A stretch of DNA of 45,433 nt from an uncultured Bacteroidaceae bacterium. GTDB taxonomy: Bacteria > Bacteroidota > Bacteroidia > Bacteroidales > Bacteroidaceae. Where the stretch lies: the NCBI GenBank assembly GCA_905235565.1, contig CAJOLR010000009.1, positions 1 through 45,433 on the forward strand, read 5' to 3'. The notes below the pieces were generated by a model that was not told the origin of the DNA, searched no databases, and worked only from the letters and a program-made list of their open reading frames with translations. Below, piece after piece: positions 28,689 through 37,248 of the stretch. Within the stretch, counting starts at the first letter, position 1. The number at the start of each line of letters is the position of its first letter. Made by a program: the position numbers and the translations under genes.

Positions 28689-30061
28689 ATAGTACATTAT
28701 ACCGGTTTTCTGCGTTTGCCGCCCTGTCGCTTCAGTGTATCATAGGCATGGCGCAAAACAATGTGATAGACGAGATAGTCTGGGTAGTAGGTGATGAGGC
28801 CATCTACAAGTCGGAAGTTGAGGAGACCCGTCATGAAGCCCAGTTGCGTGGTATCCAATGGGAGGGCGATCCCTATTGCATCATCCCTGAGCAGCTTGCA
28901 GTAAACAAGCTGTTCCTGAATCAGGCTGAGTTGGACAGTATTATCATTACAGATGATGAAGTGTCAGCATCCGTAGAGTATGAATTCAAGGATGAGTTGG
29001 ATAGGGCTGGTTCGGAAGAAAAGCTGATGGAGATTTATAACGGCATGACAATAGAACAGATCCGTAGCCGAAAGTTTGAATTATACCGCCAGCAGTATAC
29101 TATCAGCGAAGTCCGCAAGAAGATCATGTCCAAAATCAAGGTAACTCCAGCCGAGGTAAGACGCTATATCAAGGATATGCCAGCCAATGAGATTCCAGAT
29201 GTCAGGACTCAGGTAGAGGTTCAGATAATCACAATCGATCCGGTAATTCCCCAGGAGGAGATAGATGCCGTCAAGAGTGAGCTGCGTGATTATATAGACC
29301 GTGTACAGTCCGGTGAGGTGTCTTTCTCCACTCTGGCCAGGCTCTATTCCGAAGATCCCGGATCGGCCGGTAAAGGCGGTGATGTGGGGTTCTTCGGACG
29401 CGGAGAGATGGTTCCGGAATTCTCTGCCGTTGCTTTCAACATGACAGATCCCAGCAGGATATCAAAGATTGTGGAGACTGAATACGGATATCATATCATT
29501 CAATTCGTGGAACGCCTGGGAGACCGTGTACGTGTACGCCATCTGCTGCGCAAACCCCGTATTCCGCAAGAGAGCATCGACAATTGCCTGGCACGCCTTG
29601 ACTCGATTGCCGATGATATCCGTAGCGGTAACCATTCCTTTGAGTTCTGCGTGTCTGCTTACTCTGAGGATAAGAATACCAGAAACAACAAAGGTCTGAT
29701 GACCTACCGTCCGGACCCCACCGTCCCTGGTGTATCCAAGTTTGAGATGCAGCAGTTACCAGTAGATGTGGCTAAGGTGATAGACCGCATGCATGTAGGA
29801 GAGATATCGGATCCATTTGTATTGCAGAATGAGTCAAACGGAAAACTTACCTGCGCCATTGTACTATTAAAGAACAAGATAAACGGGCACAAAGCCACAA
29901 TGGCCGACGATTATGATATCCTGTTTGATATGGTTACCTCAATCCGCCAGCAGGAAGCTCTTATCAAGTGGATCCAAGACAAGCAGCGTACCACCTACGT
30001 GAGGATAAGCGAGGGCTGGAACGACTGTGATTTTATATATCCCGGCTGGGGACAGCAGTAA
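28685..30061 (+). CDS. SurA-like periplasmic peptidyl-prolyl isomerase
   Basis: A 458-residue SurA homologue: signal peptide (residues 1-23, ending IGMAQ), SurA N-terminal chaperone domain (about 25-170), then two parvulin domains at about 175-280 and 285-395. Domain 1 is complete (FSTLARLYSEDPGSAGKGGDVG, then YGYHIIQFVE). Domain 2 is recognisable in VRVRHLLRKP and FEFCVSAYSED. It is expected to escort outer-membrane barrels to the BAM machinery. It overlaps the lipoprotein gene upstream and precedes the OstA-like gene by 10 bases. Confidence 0.92.
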   Translation: MNSTLYRFSAFAALSLQCIIGMAQNNVIDEIVWVVGDEAIYKSEVEETRHEAQLRGIQWEGDPYCIIPEQLAVNKLFLNQAELDSIIITDDEVSASVEYEFKDELDRAGSEEKLMEIYNGMTIEQIRSRKFELYRQQYTISEVRKKIMSKIKVTPAEVRRYIKDMPANEIPDVRTQVEVQIITIDPVIPQEEIDAVKSELRDYIDRVQSGEVSFSTLARLYSEDPGSAGKGGDVGFFGRGEMVPEFSAVAFNMTDPSRISKIVETEYGYHIIQFVERLGDRVRVRHLLRKPRIPQESIDNCLARLDSIADDIRSGNHSFEFCVSAYSEDKNTRNNKGLMTYRPDPTVPGVSKFEMQQLPVDVAKVIDRMHVGEISDPFVLQNESNGKLTCAIVLLKNKINGHKATMADDYDILFDMVTSIRQQEALIKWIQDKQRTTYVRISEGWNDCDFIYPGWGQQ

Positions 30062-30071
30062 TAATTCAGGT

Positions 30072-31730
30072 ATGCCCAGACTAAGGTTGATACTCCTGTC
30101 AAGTCTTATCCTTTGCCTGACTGCTGTCAAGGCACAGGATGCGGATACCGTATCGGTCGCTCCGGTTGATCCGGAGCCTGTGGATACCGATTACGTCTAT
30201 CTGCTCAATGCAGACCTGATCCGTTTTGAGAAGTATATCAACCCCGATGCCCAACGGCTGATGGGCAATGTGGTGTTCCGTCACGACAGTATGTATATGT
30301 ATTGTGACAGCGCCCTTTTCTATCAGGACCGTAACTCTTTTGACGCATATCACAATGTCCGTGTGGAGCAGGGCGACACATTGTTCCTGTACGGAGATTC
30401 CCTGTTCTATGACGGTAATACCAGACTGTTGCGCGTCATGGATAATGTGCGTCTTGAGAACCGTACTATGGTCCTGCTGACCGACCGTCTCAACTATGAC
30501 CGGAATACCGATCTGGGCTGGTTCTTTGACGGTGGTACATTGCTGGATGAGGAGAGTACACTGATATCGGAATACGGTCAGTTTGATACTAACACCAAGA
30601 TGTCGGTATTCATGGACGGTGTATCATTGGAAGGTCCGGACTATACTCTGACAACCGATACCCTTCATTACAACACCGACAGGCATATGGCATTCCTGAA
30701 CAGCCCGGCCAAGATTGTCAGTGATGACAATGTGATAAATACCAGCCACGGCAGATTCAACACGGAAACCAAGAGCGCCGTACTTCTGGACAGGTCAATT
30801 GTGGAGCATAGCAGCGGTGAGAACCGTATGACCGGCGACAGCATCATCTATGACAGGGATATCGGCCGGATGGAGGGATATGGCGATGTCGTAATCAACA
30901 ACTATAAGGATAAGATAGATGTACATGGTGAATACGTCTATTACAATCAGAAAAATGACTCGGCCGTTGTTACCGGCAAGGCCCTACTTATAGAATACTC
31001 TGCCGGTGACAGTCTTTTTGTCCATGCAGACACATTCCGTCTGGTTACATTTTACAACGAGGCGGGCGATACTGTCCTTGAGCGTCAGATGCGTGGTTTC
31101 AACAAGGTGCGTGCTTTCAGGACGGATATGCAGATGGTGGCTGACTCAATGGTCTTTACCACTGCAGACTCCAGCCTTACTCTGTATCATGATCCGATAA
31201 TGTGGAGCGAAGACCAGCAGGTGTTGGGCGAGAAAATCATTTTCTACATGAATGACAGCACTATCGACTGGGCACATGTCATCGGTCAGGCTCTGTTTGT
31301 CCAAATGAACGATTCACTGCATTACAATCAGATAGGCGGACGCGAGATGAAAGCCTACTTCAAAGGAGGCGAGATAGACAAGGCCGATGTCGAAGGTAAT
31401 GTCCAGGCCGTGTTCTACCCATTGGACGGAGATTCGGCAATGATAGGCATGAATACCACCGAGGCTTCTTTCCTGACGGTTTATTTCAAGATGCGGGCGG
31501 TAAACCAGATAGTTGTCTATAACCATTCCAACGGGGTTATGTACCCTATGGAAAAGATAGATGAAAAGAAGATGTATCTGCCCAATTTCCAATGGCTGGA
31601 GAGGATGAGACCGATAGATGCTGAGGATGTTTTCTACTGGAGAGGAAAAAAGGTTGAAGAACAGCTCAAGAAGAATAACTCATTGAAGGAAGTGCCGCTT
31701 CCGACTCTAAGGACAAGGAATAAGCAATAA
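30072..31730 (+). CDS. OstA-like (LptA/LptD N-domain family) periplasmic protein
   Basis: A 552-residue exported protein with a signal peptide ending TAVKAQ. The mature region is built of short beta-strand repeats typical of the OstA/LptA fold: GNVVFRHDSMYMYCDSA, DNVRLENRTMVLLTD, YGDVVINN and ALLIEYSAGDSLFVHAD. Such domains carry lipid A or LPS across the periplasm. The protein ends in a charged tail rather than a clear LptD barrel, so it may be a large LptA-like bridge; that role is inferred. The start at 30072 yields a proper signal peptide. It lies just after the parvulin genes. Confidence 0.85.
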   Translation: MPRLRLILLSSLILCLTAVKAQDADTVSVAPVDPEPVDTDYVYLLNADLIRFEKYINPDAQRLMGNVVFRHDSMYMYCDSALFYQDRNSFDAYHNVRVEQGDTLFLYGDSLFYDGNTRLLRVMDNVRLENRTMVLLTDRLNYDRNTDLGWFFDGGTLLDEESTLISEYGQFDTNTKMSVFMDGVSLEGPDYTLTTDTLHYNTDRHMAFLNSPAKIVSDDNVINTSHGRFNTETKSAVLLDRSIVEHSSGENRMTGDSIIYDRDIGRMEGYGDVVINNYKDKIDVHGEYVYYNQKNDSAVVTGKALLIEYSAGDSLFVHADTFRLVTFYNEAGDTVLERQMRGFNKVRAFRTDMQMVADSMVFTTADSSLTLYHDPIMWSEDQQVLGEKIIFYMNDSTIDWAHVIGQALFVQMNDSLHYNQIGGREMKAYFKGGEIDKADVEGNVQAVFYPLDGDSAMIGMNTTEASFLTVYFKMRAVNQIVVYNHSNGVMYPMEKIDEKKMYLPNFQWLERMRPIDAEDVFYWRGKKVEEQLKKNNSLKEVPLPTLRTRNKQ

Positions 31731-31736
31731 GGGAAT

Positions 31737-32030
31737 ATGGGAATGTTTAATATAAGAGAGCCTCGTCGGTTTGAACATAAATACATTTATTATGACGAGC
31801 GCAAGGAACGTCTGGCCAAGATAGAGGAAAAGGCCAAACGGGAACTTGGTATGCTTCCTGAAGAGGAGTACAATCCGGAAAACATACGAGGTAAGTTCAT
31901 TGAGGGTACAACCCATCTAAAACGTCGTAAGGAGAACGGAGGGCCTAATATAAGTTTTCCGATAGCCATTGTGGCTATTGTGCTTCTGACGTTATTGCTC
32001 CTGCAGCTTATGGGGGCCGGAATATTCTGA
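31737..32030 (+). CDS. Small single-pass membrane protein of unknown function
   Basis: A 97-residue protein with a charged cytoplasmic-type N-terminus (FEHKYIYYDERKERLAKIEE) and one C-terminal transmembrane helix (about 73-92, SFPIAIVAIVLLTLLLLQ). I recall no named family; similar small proteins occur between the OstA-like gene and mutL in relatives. Gaps of 6 and 9 bases to its neighbours make it part of the same transcript. The tail-anchored topology suggests a membrane accessory factor, possibly for envelope assembly; that is inference from location only. Confidence 0.75.
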   Translation: MGMFNIREPRRFEHKYIYYDERKERLAKIEEKAKRELGMLPEEEYNPENIRGKFIEGTTHLKRRKENGGPNISFPIAIVAIVLLTLLLLQLMGAGIF

Positions 32031-32039
32031 TTCTGTATC

Positions 32040-33848
32040 ATGGAAGGAAAGGTCAAGGTTTTGTCGCAGGCAGTAGCAAGCCAGATTGCCGCAGGTGAGG
32101 TTGTCAACCGCCCTTCGTCGGTTGTCAAGGAGCTTGTGGAAAACGCCGTTGATGCCGGTGCCGATAATATACAGATAGTCATCACCGATGCCGGCCGCAC
32201 ATCGATTATGGTGGTCGACAATGGCTGTGGTATGGAGCCGGATGATGCCCGCCTTGCATTCGAGCGTCATGCCACTTCTAAGATCCAGAGTTCCGAAGAC
32301 CTTTTCTCACTTACCACATTCGGTTTCCGCGGAGAGGCTCTGCCATCGATAGCATCTGTCGCGGAAGTGGAGCTGCGGACTCGCACAGCAGATAGCGAGA
32401 CCGGTACGATGATACTTGTCAAGGCTTCGGAGATAGAGCAGGATGAGCCCTGTGTCTGCCCCAAAGGAAGCAGTTTCACCGTGCGTAACCTTTTTTATAA
32501 CGTGCCGGCCCGCCGGAAGTTTCTTAAAGGCAACCAGACGGAGTTCGGACACATACTCACAGAGATTGAACGCGTATCCCTGGCGCATCCGGAGGTGGCT
32601 TTTGAGCTTTCACATCAGGGAGAACAGATACTCTCGCTGCCAATATCGGCCGTAAAGCAACGTATTGTAAACCTTTTTGGCCGAAAAATGAATGAGAGCC
32701 TTCTTCCTGTCGATGTTGAGACATCGGTTGTAAAGGTAAGCGGTTTCTGCTCCAATCTGGATAACGTAAAGGGCAGGGGAGCCAAGCAGTTCTTCTTTGT
32801 GAACGGTCGTTTCATGCGTCATCCTTATTTCCATAAGGCTGTGCTCAGTGCCTATGAGGGTCTTGTCCCTGAGGGAGATCAGCCCTCGTATTTCCTTTTC
32901 CTTGACGTTCCGGCCGATTCGATAGACGTGAACATACATCCTACCAAGACAGAGATCAAGTTCCAGGATGAGCAGGTTATCTGGAAGATCCTTATGGCTG
33001 CAGTAAAGGAGACTGTAGGCCGTTTTGAGGAGATGCCCACAATAGATTTCAACACGACCGACATGCCGGACATACCCGTATATGACGCATCCCGTCCTAT
33101 TGTTCAGCCCAAGGTTGAGATCAATAAGGATTTCAATCCTTTTGCGGGTAGTCACAGTGAGTCCCGTCAAAACCGCAGCAATACGGACAATTGGGCAAAA
33201 CTATACGGCGACGTACTGGAACACAGGATAAACGAAGGCGCTATTCCATATCATCCGGCAACGGATAGGATAATTGAACCGGAGGAGGCCCAATTGCGGC
33301 CGTTCCAGTTTGCCGATCGCTATATACTGGCTGAGACAGACAAGGGACTTATGGTTGTAGACCAACACAGAGCCCATGTCCGTATACTGTATGAGCGTTT
33401 TCTGACCGATGCAAAGAACCACGCGGCGGCTTCGCAGGGGCTGCTTTTTCCGGAGATGTTCCAGCTTTCACAGGCAGATGCCGTTCTGTTTGCTGATTTG
33501 AAACAGCGTTTCAGTGCATTGGGCTTTGACATTTCAGATATGGGACGGGGGGCGATAGCTGTACAGGGCGTGCCGTCAGGGATGGAAGGCCAGGACTATG
33601 AGCATCTTATTACAGAAATGATTGCCGATCTCAGGGTAAACCCCACAACAGAGGAGGACCGTCAGCTGGAGAGCATGGCGCTTGCCATGGCACGCAAGGC
33701 TGCGATACCTTCGGGCCGTCATCTTTCAGACAATGAGATGCAGGAGCTCTTACGTTCACTCAAGTCATGCAGTATGCCATCACGCACCCCGGATGCCAAG
33801 GCCGTCTATGTGATCAAATCCGATCAGGAAATATCCAGGTGGTTCTGA
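32040..33848 (+). CDS. mutL: DNA mismatch repair protein MutL
   Basis: A 602-residue MutL. The GHKL ATPase domain shows ELVENAVDAGAD, DNGCGM and TFGFRGEAL; VNGRFMRHPYF and DVNIHPTKTEIKF close the N-terminal half. The C-terminal dimerisation domain has DQHRAHVRILYE (441-452) where endonuclease MutLs have DQHAxxExxxxE; the later ACR- and CPHGRP-type motifs read ARK (551-553) and TPDAKA (583-588). The metal-dependent nicking site therefore looks lost. It is the last gene of the guaB-to-mutL run and ends three bases from the convergent YitT-type gene. Confidence 0.95.
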   Translation: MEGKVKVLSQAVASQIAAGEVVNRPSSVVKELVENAVDAGADNIQIVITDAGRTSIMVVDNGCGMEPDDARLAFERHATSKIQSSEDLFSLTTFGFRGEALPSIASVAEVELRTRTADSETGTMILVKASEIEQDEPCVCPKGSSFTVRNLFYNVPARRKFLKGNQTEFGHILTEIERVSLAHPEVAFELSHQGEQILSLPISAVKQRIVNLFGRKMNESLLPVDVETSVVKVSGFCSNLDNVKGRGAKQFFFVNGRFMRHPYFHKAVLSAYEGLVPEGDQPSYFLFLDVPADSIDVNIHPTKTEIKFQDEQVIWKILMAAVKETVGRFEEMPTIDFNTTDMPDIPVYDASRPIVQPKVEINKDFNPFAGSHSESRQNRSNTDNWAKLYGDVLEHRINEGAIPYHPATDRIIEPEEAQLRPFQFADRYILAETDKGLMVVDQHRAHVRILYERFLTDAKNHAAASQGLLFPEMFQLSQADAVLFADLKQRFSALGFDISDMGRGAIAVQGVPSGMEGQDYEHLITEMIADLRVNPTTEEDRQLESMALAMARKAAIPSGRHLSDNEMQELLRSLKSCSMPSRTPDAKAVYVIKSDQEISRWF

Positions 33849-33851
33849 TTG

Positions 33852-34790
33852 TCAGCCTTTGGGACCTGGCTTGTGCTTGTTCCAGAGTCCGTAAATCTCA
33901 CTTACGTTACCTGCAGTAATGAATCCGTGGACATTGTTCTTTTTCATGAATTCCATCAGTTTTGAGAATTCGTCCTGTGTAAGCAGGGCTTGAATCTCCA
34001 CATTCTCCTTTCCGCTGTATCCTCCGGTTACATTATAGAGGCTGCACCCACGGTCCAGCTCCTCGATTATGTATTTGCGCAGTATCTCATGGCTGGAGGA
34101 TATTATGCATACCCTCTTGCGCTTGTTTATGCTGGCGGTAAAATAATCCACCACCACTCCGTTTATCCAAGTGCCTATCAGACCGACTACCACCATCCGG
34201 AAGGAATTTATGGCGAATGCCGTGCAGCATATTATCGCACCGGCAACAGATATGGATGCACCTATGTCAAAATGCAGGTATTTGTTTACTATCTTGGCCA
34301 GGATGTCAAGTCCGCCTGTAGAAGCGTTTATATGGAACAGTATGGCCTGCGATGCACTGAGCAACAGCACAAAACAGCACAAGTCCAGCCATATGTCGCC
34401 CATGACTGACGTTCCGTCGGTAATCAGCCGGGACGCGGGCAGTATCCTTTCCCAAAGGTCCATAAGCGGACCCAGGATCATGGCCGTATAGACGGTCTTA
34501 AGACCGAATTCCTTGTCAATGAGCAGGTATGCCAGGATAAGCAGGATGGCGTTTATTATAACGATTACGGTTGATACCTTGACTGGCATCCCTATTATCT
34601 CAAAGATTCCGCTTATCACGATAGACAGACCTGATATGCTGCCTATTATCAGCTTGCTTGGAACCAGGAAATAGTTGACGGCCAGTGCTGATACTGCCAT
34701 TCCGGCAGTCATGATAATGAGCTCTTTCCAGAATTTCCACGTTGTTATAGCACTCCATGCGGTATTTGCCGCATCCTTGATCTTACCCAT
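33852..34790 (-). CDS. YitT family membrane protein (DUF161/DUF2179)
   Basis: A 312-residue inner-membrane protein with about six hydrophobic segments in residues 20-210, including NYFLVPSKLIIGSISGLSI and LFHINASTGGLDILAKIVNK, both characteristic of the YitT family. A soluble C-terminal DUF2179 domain (about 225-300; RGCSLYNVTGGYSGKENVEI) resembles small ligand-binding modules. The role of the family is unknown, with transport suggested. It lies downstream of trpS by 25 bases and may share its transcript. Confidence 0.88.
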   Translation of the reverse strand: MGKIKDAANTAWSAITTWKFWKELIIMTAGMAVSALAVNYFLVPSKLIIGSISGLSIVISGIFEIIGMPVKVSTVIVIINAILLILAYLLIDKEFGLKTVYTAMILGPLMDLWERILPASRLITDGTSVMGDIWLDLCCFVLLLSASQAILFHINASTGGLDILAKIVNKYLHFDIGASISVAGAIICCTAFAINSFRMVVVGLIGTWINGVVVDYFTASINKRKRVCIISSSHEILRKYIIEELDRGCSLYNVTGGYSGKENVEIQALLTQDEFSKLMEFMKKNNVHGFITAGNVSEIYGLWNKHKPGPKG

Positions 34791-34815
34791 ACAGTCCTTT
34801 TTATGGCTTGAGTAT

Positions 34816-35808
34816 TCAATACACCTTGAAGCCTATTATCTGACGTACCTCGCGCAGGGTCTTTGATGCACTCTCGCGGGCCTTTTCGGCACCAGCGCGG
34901 GCAATCTTGTCAAGCAGTTCGGTATTGCTGGCGTACTCCTTGATGCGCTCGCGGATGGGATCGGTGGCTGCCACAATATCCTCGGCCAACTGTTTCTTAA
35001 GGTCACCGTAACGCAGTGTGCAGTCATTCCACTTTTCGTTAAAGAAGTTGTAGGTATCCTTGGTGGAAACCACGTCAAGAAGAGTGAAGAGGTTCTGAAT
35101 AACCTCCGGCTTCTCGCTGTTCATGGCCTGTGGGCCGGCATCGGTCACGGCTTTCATTACCTTCTTGCGGATTACCGACGGCTCGTCGCACAGGTAGATG
35201 CAGTTGCCCTCGCTCTTACCCATCTTGCCCGATCCGTCCAGGCCGGGAATCTTTATTCCTCCCTCCTTGGCCAGTGAGAATGATGCAGGCTCCGGGAAGA
35301 ACTCCACACCGTACATCTGGTTGAAACGGCGGGCAAACTTGCGGGCCATCTCCATGTTCTGCTCCTGGTCCTTGCCAACGGGCACCTTATTGGCCTTGTG
35401 GATGATGATGTCCGATGCCATCAGGGTGGGATAGGTAAGCAGACCTGCATTCACGTTGTCGGGCTGCTTGCGGGCCTTCTCCTTGAATGAGGTAACGCGC
35501 TCAAGTTCTCCCAGATAGGCGTTCATATTAAGGTAGAGGTAAAGTTCTACAACCTCAGGTACATCGCTCTGGACGTAAATGGTAGCTTTCTCAGGGTCCA
35601 GACCGCAGGCCAGGTACTCGGCCAGGATGGTGCGGACGCTGTTCTGTATGTTCTCAGGGGTGGGATGTGTGGTCAGGGAGTGCCAGTCGGCAATAAAGAA
35701 AAAGCATCTGTACAAATTCTGAAGCTCGATGAAGCTTGTTACTGCACCGTAATAGTTACCAAGGTGAAGGTTTCCTGTGGGGCGTATGCCGCTGAGAACT
35801 GTTTCCAT
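34816..35808 (-). CDS. trpS: Tryptophanyl-tRNA synthetase
   Basis: A class I aminoacyl-tRNA synthetase of 330 residues charging tRNA-Trp. The HIGH-type motif is GNLHLGNYYG and the KMSKS-type motif is KMGKSEGN; FFIADWHSLTTHP and the helical C-terminal anticodon-binding part are typical. I chose the ATG at 35808 (METVLSGIRPTG), the family start; an in-frame Met at 35874 would add residues from the promoter region. Confidence 0.96.
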   Translation of the reverse strand: METVLSGIRPTGNLHLGNYYGAVTSFIELQNLYRCFFFIADWHSLTTHPTPENIQNSVRTILAEYLACGLDPEKATIYVQSDVPEVVELYLYLNMNAYLGELERVTSFKEKARKQPDNVNAGLLTYPTLMASDIIIHKANKVPVGKDQEQNMEMARKFARRFNQMYGVEFFPEPASFSLAKEGGIKIPGLDGSGKMGKSEGNCIYLCDEPSVIRKKVMKAVTDAGPQAMNSEKPEVIQNLFTLLDVVSTKDTYNFFNEKWNDCTLRYGDLKKQLAEDIVAATDPIRERIKEYASNTELLDKIARAGAEKARESASKTLREVRQIIGFKVY

Positions 35809-35832
35809 TTTATTATTAGTGTTTTTGTAGTG

Positions 35833-35840
35833 CAAAAATA
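35833..35840 (-). promoter_or_regulatory. trpS promoter -7 box
   Basis: TATTTTTG on the minus strand fits TAnnTTTG. The start would be near 35828, leaving a leader of about 20 bases to the trpS ATG; a leader this short leaves no room for a T-box or peptide attenuator. Confidence 0.5.
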
Positions 35841-35891
35841 CCATAAAAGAGCCATACGGGGAAAAATAATGCAAAAAAAGGACCGAAAGTT

Positions 35892-35921
35892 TTTGGCTGT
35901 CGGCAAAAGTGCTTATCTTTG
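35892..35921 (+). promoter_or_regulatory. tRNA-Val promoter
   Basis: TTTG (35892-35895) and TATCTTTG (35914-35921), 18 bases apart, form a clear -33/-7 pair. The start near 35927 is about 16 bases before the mature tRNA. Confidence 0.75.
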
Positions 35922-35942
35922 CACCGCTTTTACGGAAAGCAC

Positions 35943-36017
35943 GGGCGTTTAGCTCAGCTGGTTCAGAGCATCTGCCTTACAAGCAGAGGGTCGGCGGTTC
36001 GAATCCGTCAACGCCCA
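35943..36017 (+). tRNA. tRNA-Val(TAC)
   Basis: A complete cloverleaf. The acceptor stem pairs GGGCGTT with AACGCCC, the D arm is AGCTCAGCTGGTTCAGAGC, and the anticodon stem TCTGC/GCAGA encloses loop CTTACAA with anticodon TAC, reading GUA/GUN valine codons. The T loop is TTCGAAT. The 3' CCA is not encoded (discriminator A, then CAG). It is a single tRNA with its own promoter and terminator. Confidence 0.95.
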
Positions 36018-36021
36018 CAGG

Positions 36022-36052
36022 GGAGTCTCCAAAACGAGACTCCTTTCTTTTT
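36022..36052 (+). terminator. Rho-independent terminator of tRNA-Val
   Basis: The stem GGAGTCTC (36022-36029) / GAGACTCC (36036-36043) is followed by a T-rich run. It is nested inside a longer inverted repeat formed by the tRNA 3' end and its inverted copy. Confidence 0.85.
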
Positions 36053-36073
36053 GGGCGCTGACGGATTCGAACC
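36052..36073 (-). repeat. Inverted partial copy of the tRNA-Val 3' end
   Basis: These 22 bases are the reverse complement of tRNA-Val bases 35996-36017 (3' T-stem, T loop, acceptor strand and discriminator) with one mismatch (A36011 opposite C36058). No D arm or anticodon arm accompanies it, so it is a tRNA remnant, not a gene. It looks like the tRNA-end duplicates left by integrases or by recombination, but it is inverted and only 34 bases away. Confidence 0.75.
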
Positions 36074-36084
36074 TGCGTGGCACC

Positions 36085-36576
36085 TTATAGGATTTCTTTG
36101 GCTATCCAGGCGCATGCCTCGGCATCGGCCAGCGCATGGTGGTGGTTCTCCAGACAGTATCCGCAGGCCTCTGCAACAGTCTGAAGCTGGTGGTTTGGGA
36201 GATTGCGCAACCGGCTGCGCGATGCACGCAGCGTATCGTAAAACTCGTAATCTGGATAATCCATCTGATAGACGCGGAATACGGCTTTGAGGCATCCCTC
36301 GTCAAAGGGGCTGTTGTGGGCTACAAGCGGCAGGCCCTCTATCTTAGGTGCAATCTGTTCCCACACCTTGGGAAATACCGGCGCGCTGTCCGTATCGGCA
36401 CAGCACAGACCGTGCACCTGCTGGCACCAGTAGTTGTAGTAGTTGGGCTCGGGCTGGATGAGCGAGTAGAACGAATCCACTATCTCACCTCCGCGCACTA
36501 TAACCACTCCCACAGAGCAGACCGATGAGCGCTCCCGGTTGGCAGTCTCAAAATCTATAGCCGCAAAATCCGTCAT
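36085..36576 (-). CDS. DEDDh-type 3'-5' exonuclease (DnaQ-like)
   Basis: A 163-residue stand-alone exonuclease domain related to the DNA polymerase III epsilon subunit. Exo I is AIDFETAN (D8, E10), Exo II is VAHNSPFDEG, and Exo III is HHALADAEACAWI with the catalytic His and Asp. It has no polymerase-binding or BRCT extension. Proofreading, DNA repair or RNA trimming are all possible. Its 3' end lies next to the tRNA-Val remnant, and it has its own -7 box upstream. Confidence 0.93.
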   Translation of the reverse strand: MTDFAAIDFETANRERSSVCSVGVVIVRGGEIVDSFYSLIQPEPNYYNYWCQQVHGLCCADTDSAPVFPKVWEQIAPKIEGLPLVAHNSPFDEGCLKAVFRVYQMDYPDYEFYDTLRASRSRLRNLPNHQLQTVAEACGYCLENHHHALADAEACAWIAKEIL

Positions 36577-36608
36577 CCAAGGACATCCTGATTGATTTGT
36601 ATGATGTG

Positions 36609-36616
36609 CAAAAGTA
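36609..36616 (-). promoter_or_regulatory. Exonuclease gene promoter -7 box
   Basis: TACTTTTG on the minus strand fits TAnnTTTG; the start near 36604 leaves a leader of about 28 bases. The plus-strand side of this spacer (36617-36707) is AT-rich but has no exact box for the phosphatase gene. Confidence 0.55.
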
Positions 36617-36707
36617 GTGTTTTGTGAGTAAAATAGCCGGTTGTTTCAAAACTGATTATAGTTTGTTGTATATTTAAAGTCAGTTTTTCAGATAACTGTT
36701 TTACGGA

Positions 36708-37154
36708 ATGACAAGAATACTTTTTGTGTGTCACGGTAACATTTGCCGTAGCCCTATGGCGGAGTTTATCCTTAAGGCAATGGTCAGGACCAAGGGGTTG
36801 GAAGGTATGTATCATATAGAATCGGCGGCAGTGTCGACCGAGGAGATAGGAAACCCCATCTATCCGCCCGCAAAACGCTGCCTTAACCAGCATGGAGTAT
36901 GGTTTGACCCCGACAAGCGCGCCCGTCAGGTTACACGCACCGATTATGACCGGTTTGACCGAATCATCTGCATGGACTCATCAAATCTGCGCTGGATACG
37001 AATGATAATACCACAGGATCCTGAAAACAAGATACATCTGATGATGTCATATACCGGAAGGGGACGCGATGTTGCCGATCCATGGTATACGGGTGATTTC
37101 GAGACCACTTTTCAGGATATCCTGGAAGCATGTGAGTCAATGCTTGGAAGATAA
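36708..37154 (+). CDS. Low-molecular-weight protein tyrosine phosphatase
   Basis: A 148-residue LMW-PTP. The P-loop is CHGNICRS with nucleophile C8 and R14, and the general acid Asp lies in DVADPWYTGDF near the C-terminus. Such enzymes dephosphorylate phosphotyrosine on kinases and capsule-control proteins or act on arsenate; no capsule or arsenic genes are next to it, so the substrate is unknown. It is divergent from the exonuclease. Confidence 0.93.
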   Translation: MTRILFVCHGNICRSPMAEFILKAMVRTKGLEGMYHIESAAVSTEEIGNPIYPPAKRCLNQHGVWFDPDKRARQVTRTDYDRFDRIICMDSSNLRWIRMIIPQDPENKIHLMMSYTGRGRDVADPWYTGDFETTFQDILEACESMLGR

Positions 37155-37248
37155 TTCAATTACCGCAATGAAGTTGGGTTTGCTATGCTGTTTTTTTCTT
37201 ATATTAGCGGTCTCTATGGATAATTATTACTAATCTATAAATCAAATT

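Noticed and set aside
35809-35832. T-box or leader-peptide attenuation ahead of trpS
   Set aside because: The predicted leader is about 20 bases, too short for either device, and has no Trp codon run.
36052-36073. A second, minus-strand tRNA gene
   Set aside because: Only the T loop and acceptor 3' strand are present; the 5' T-stem strand no longer pairs and there is no D or anticodon arm.
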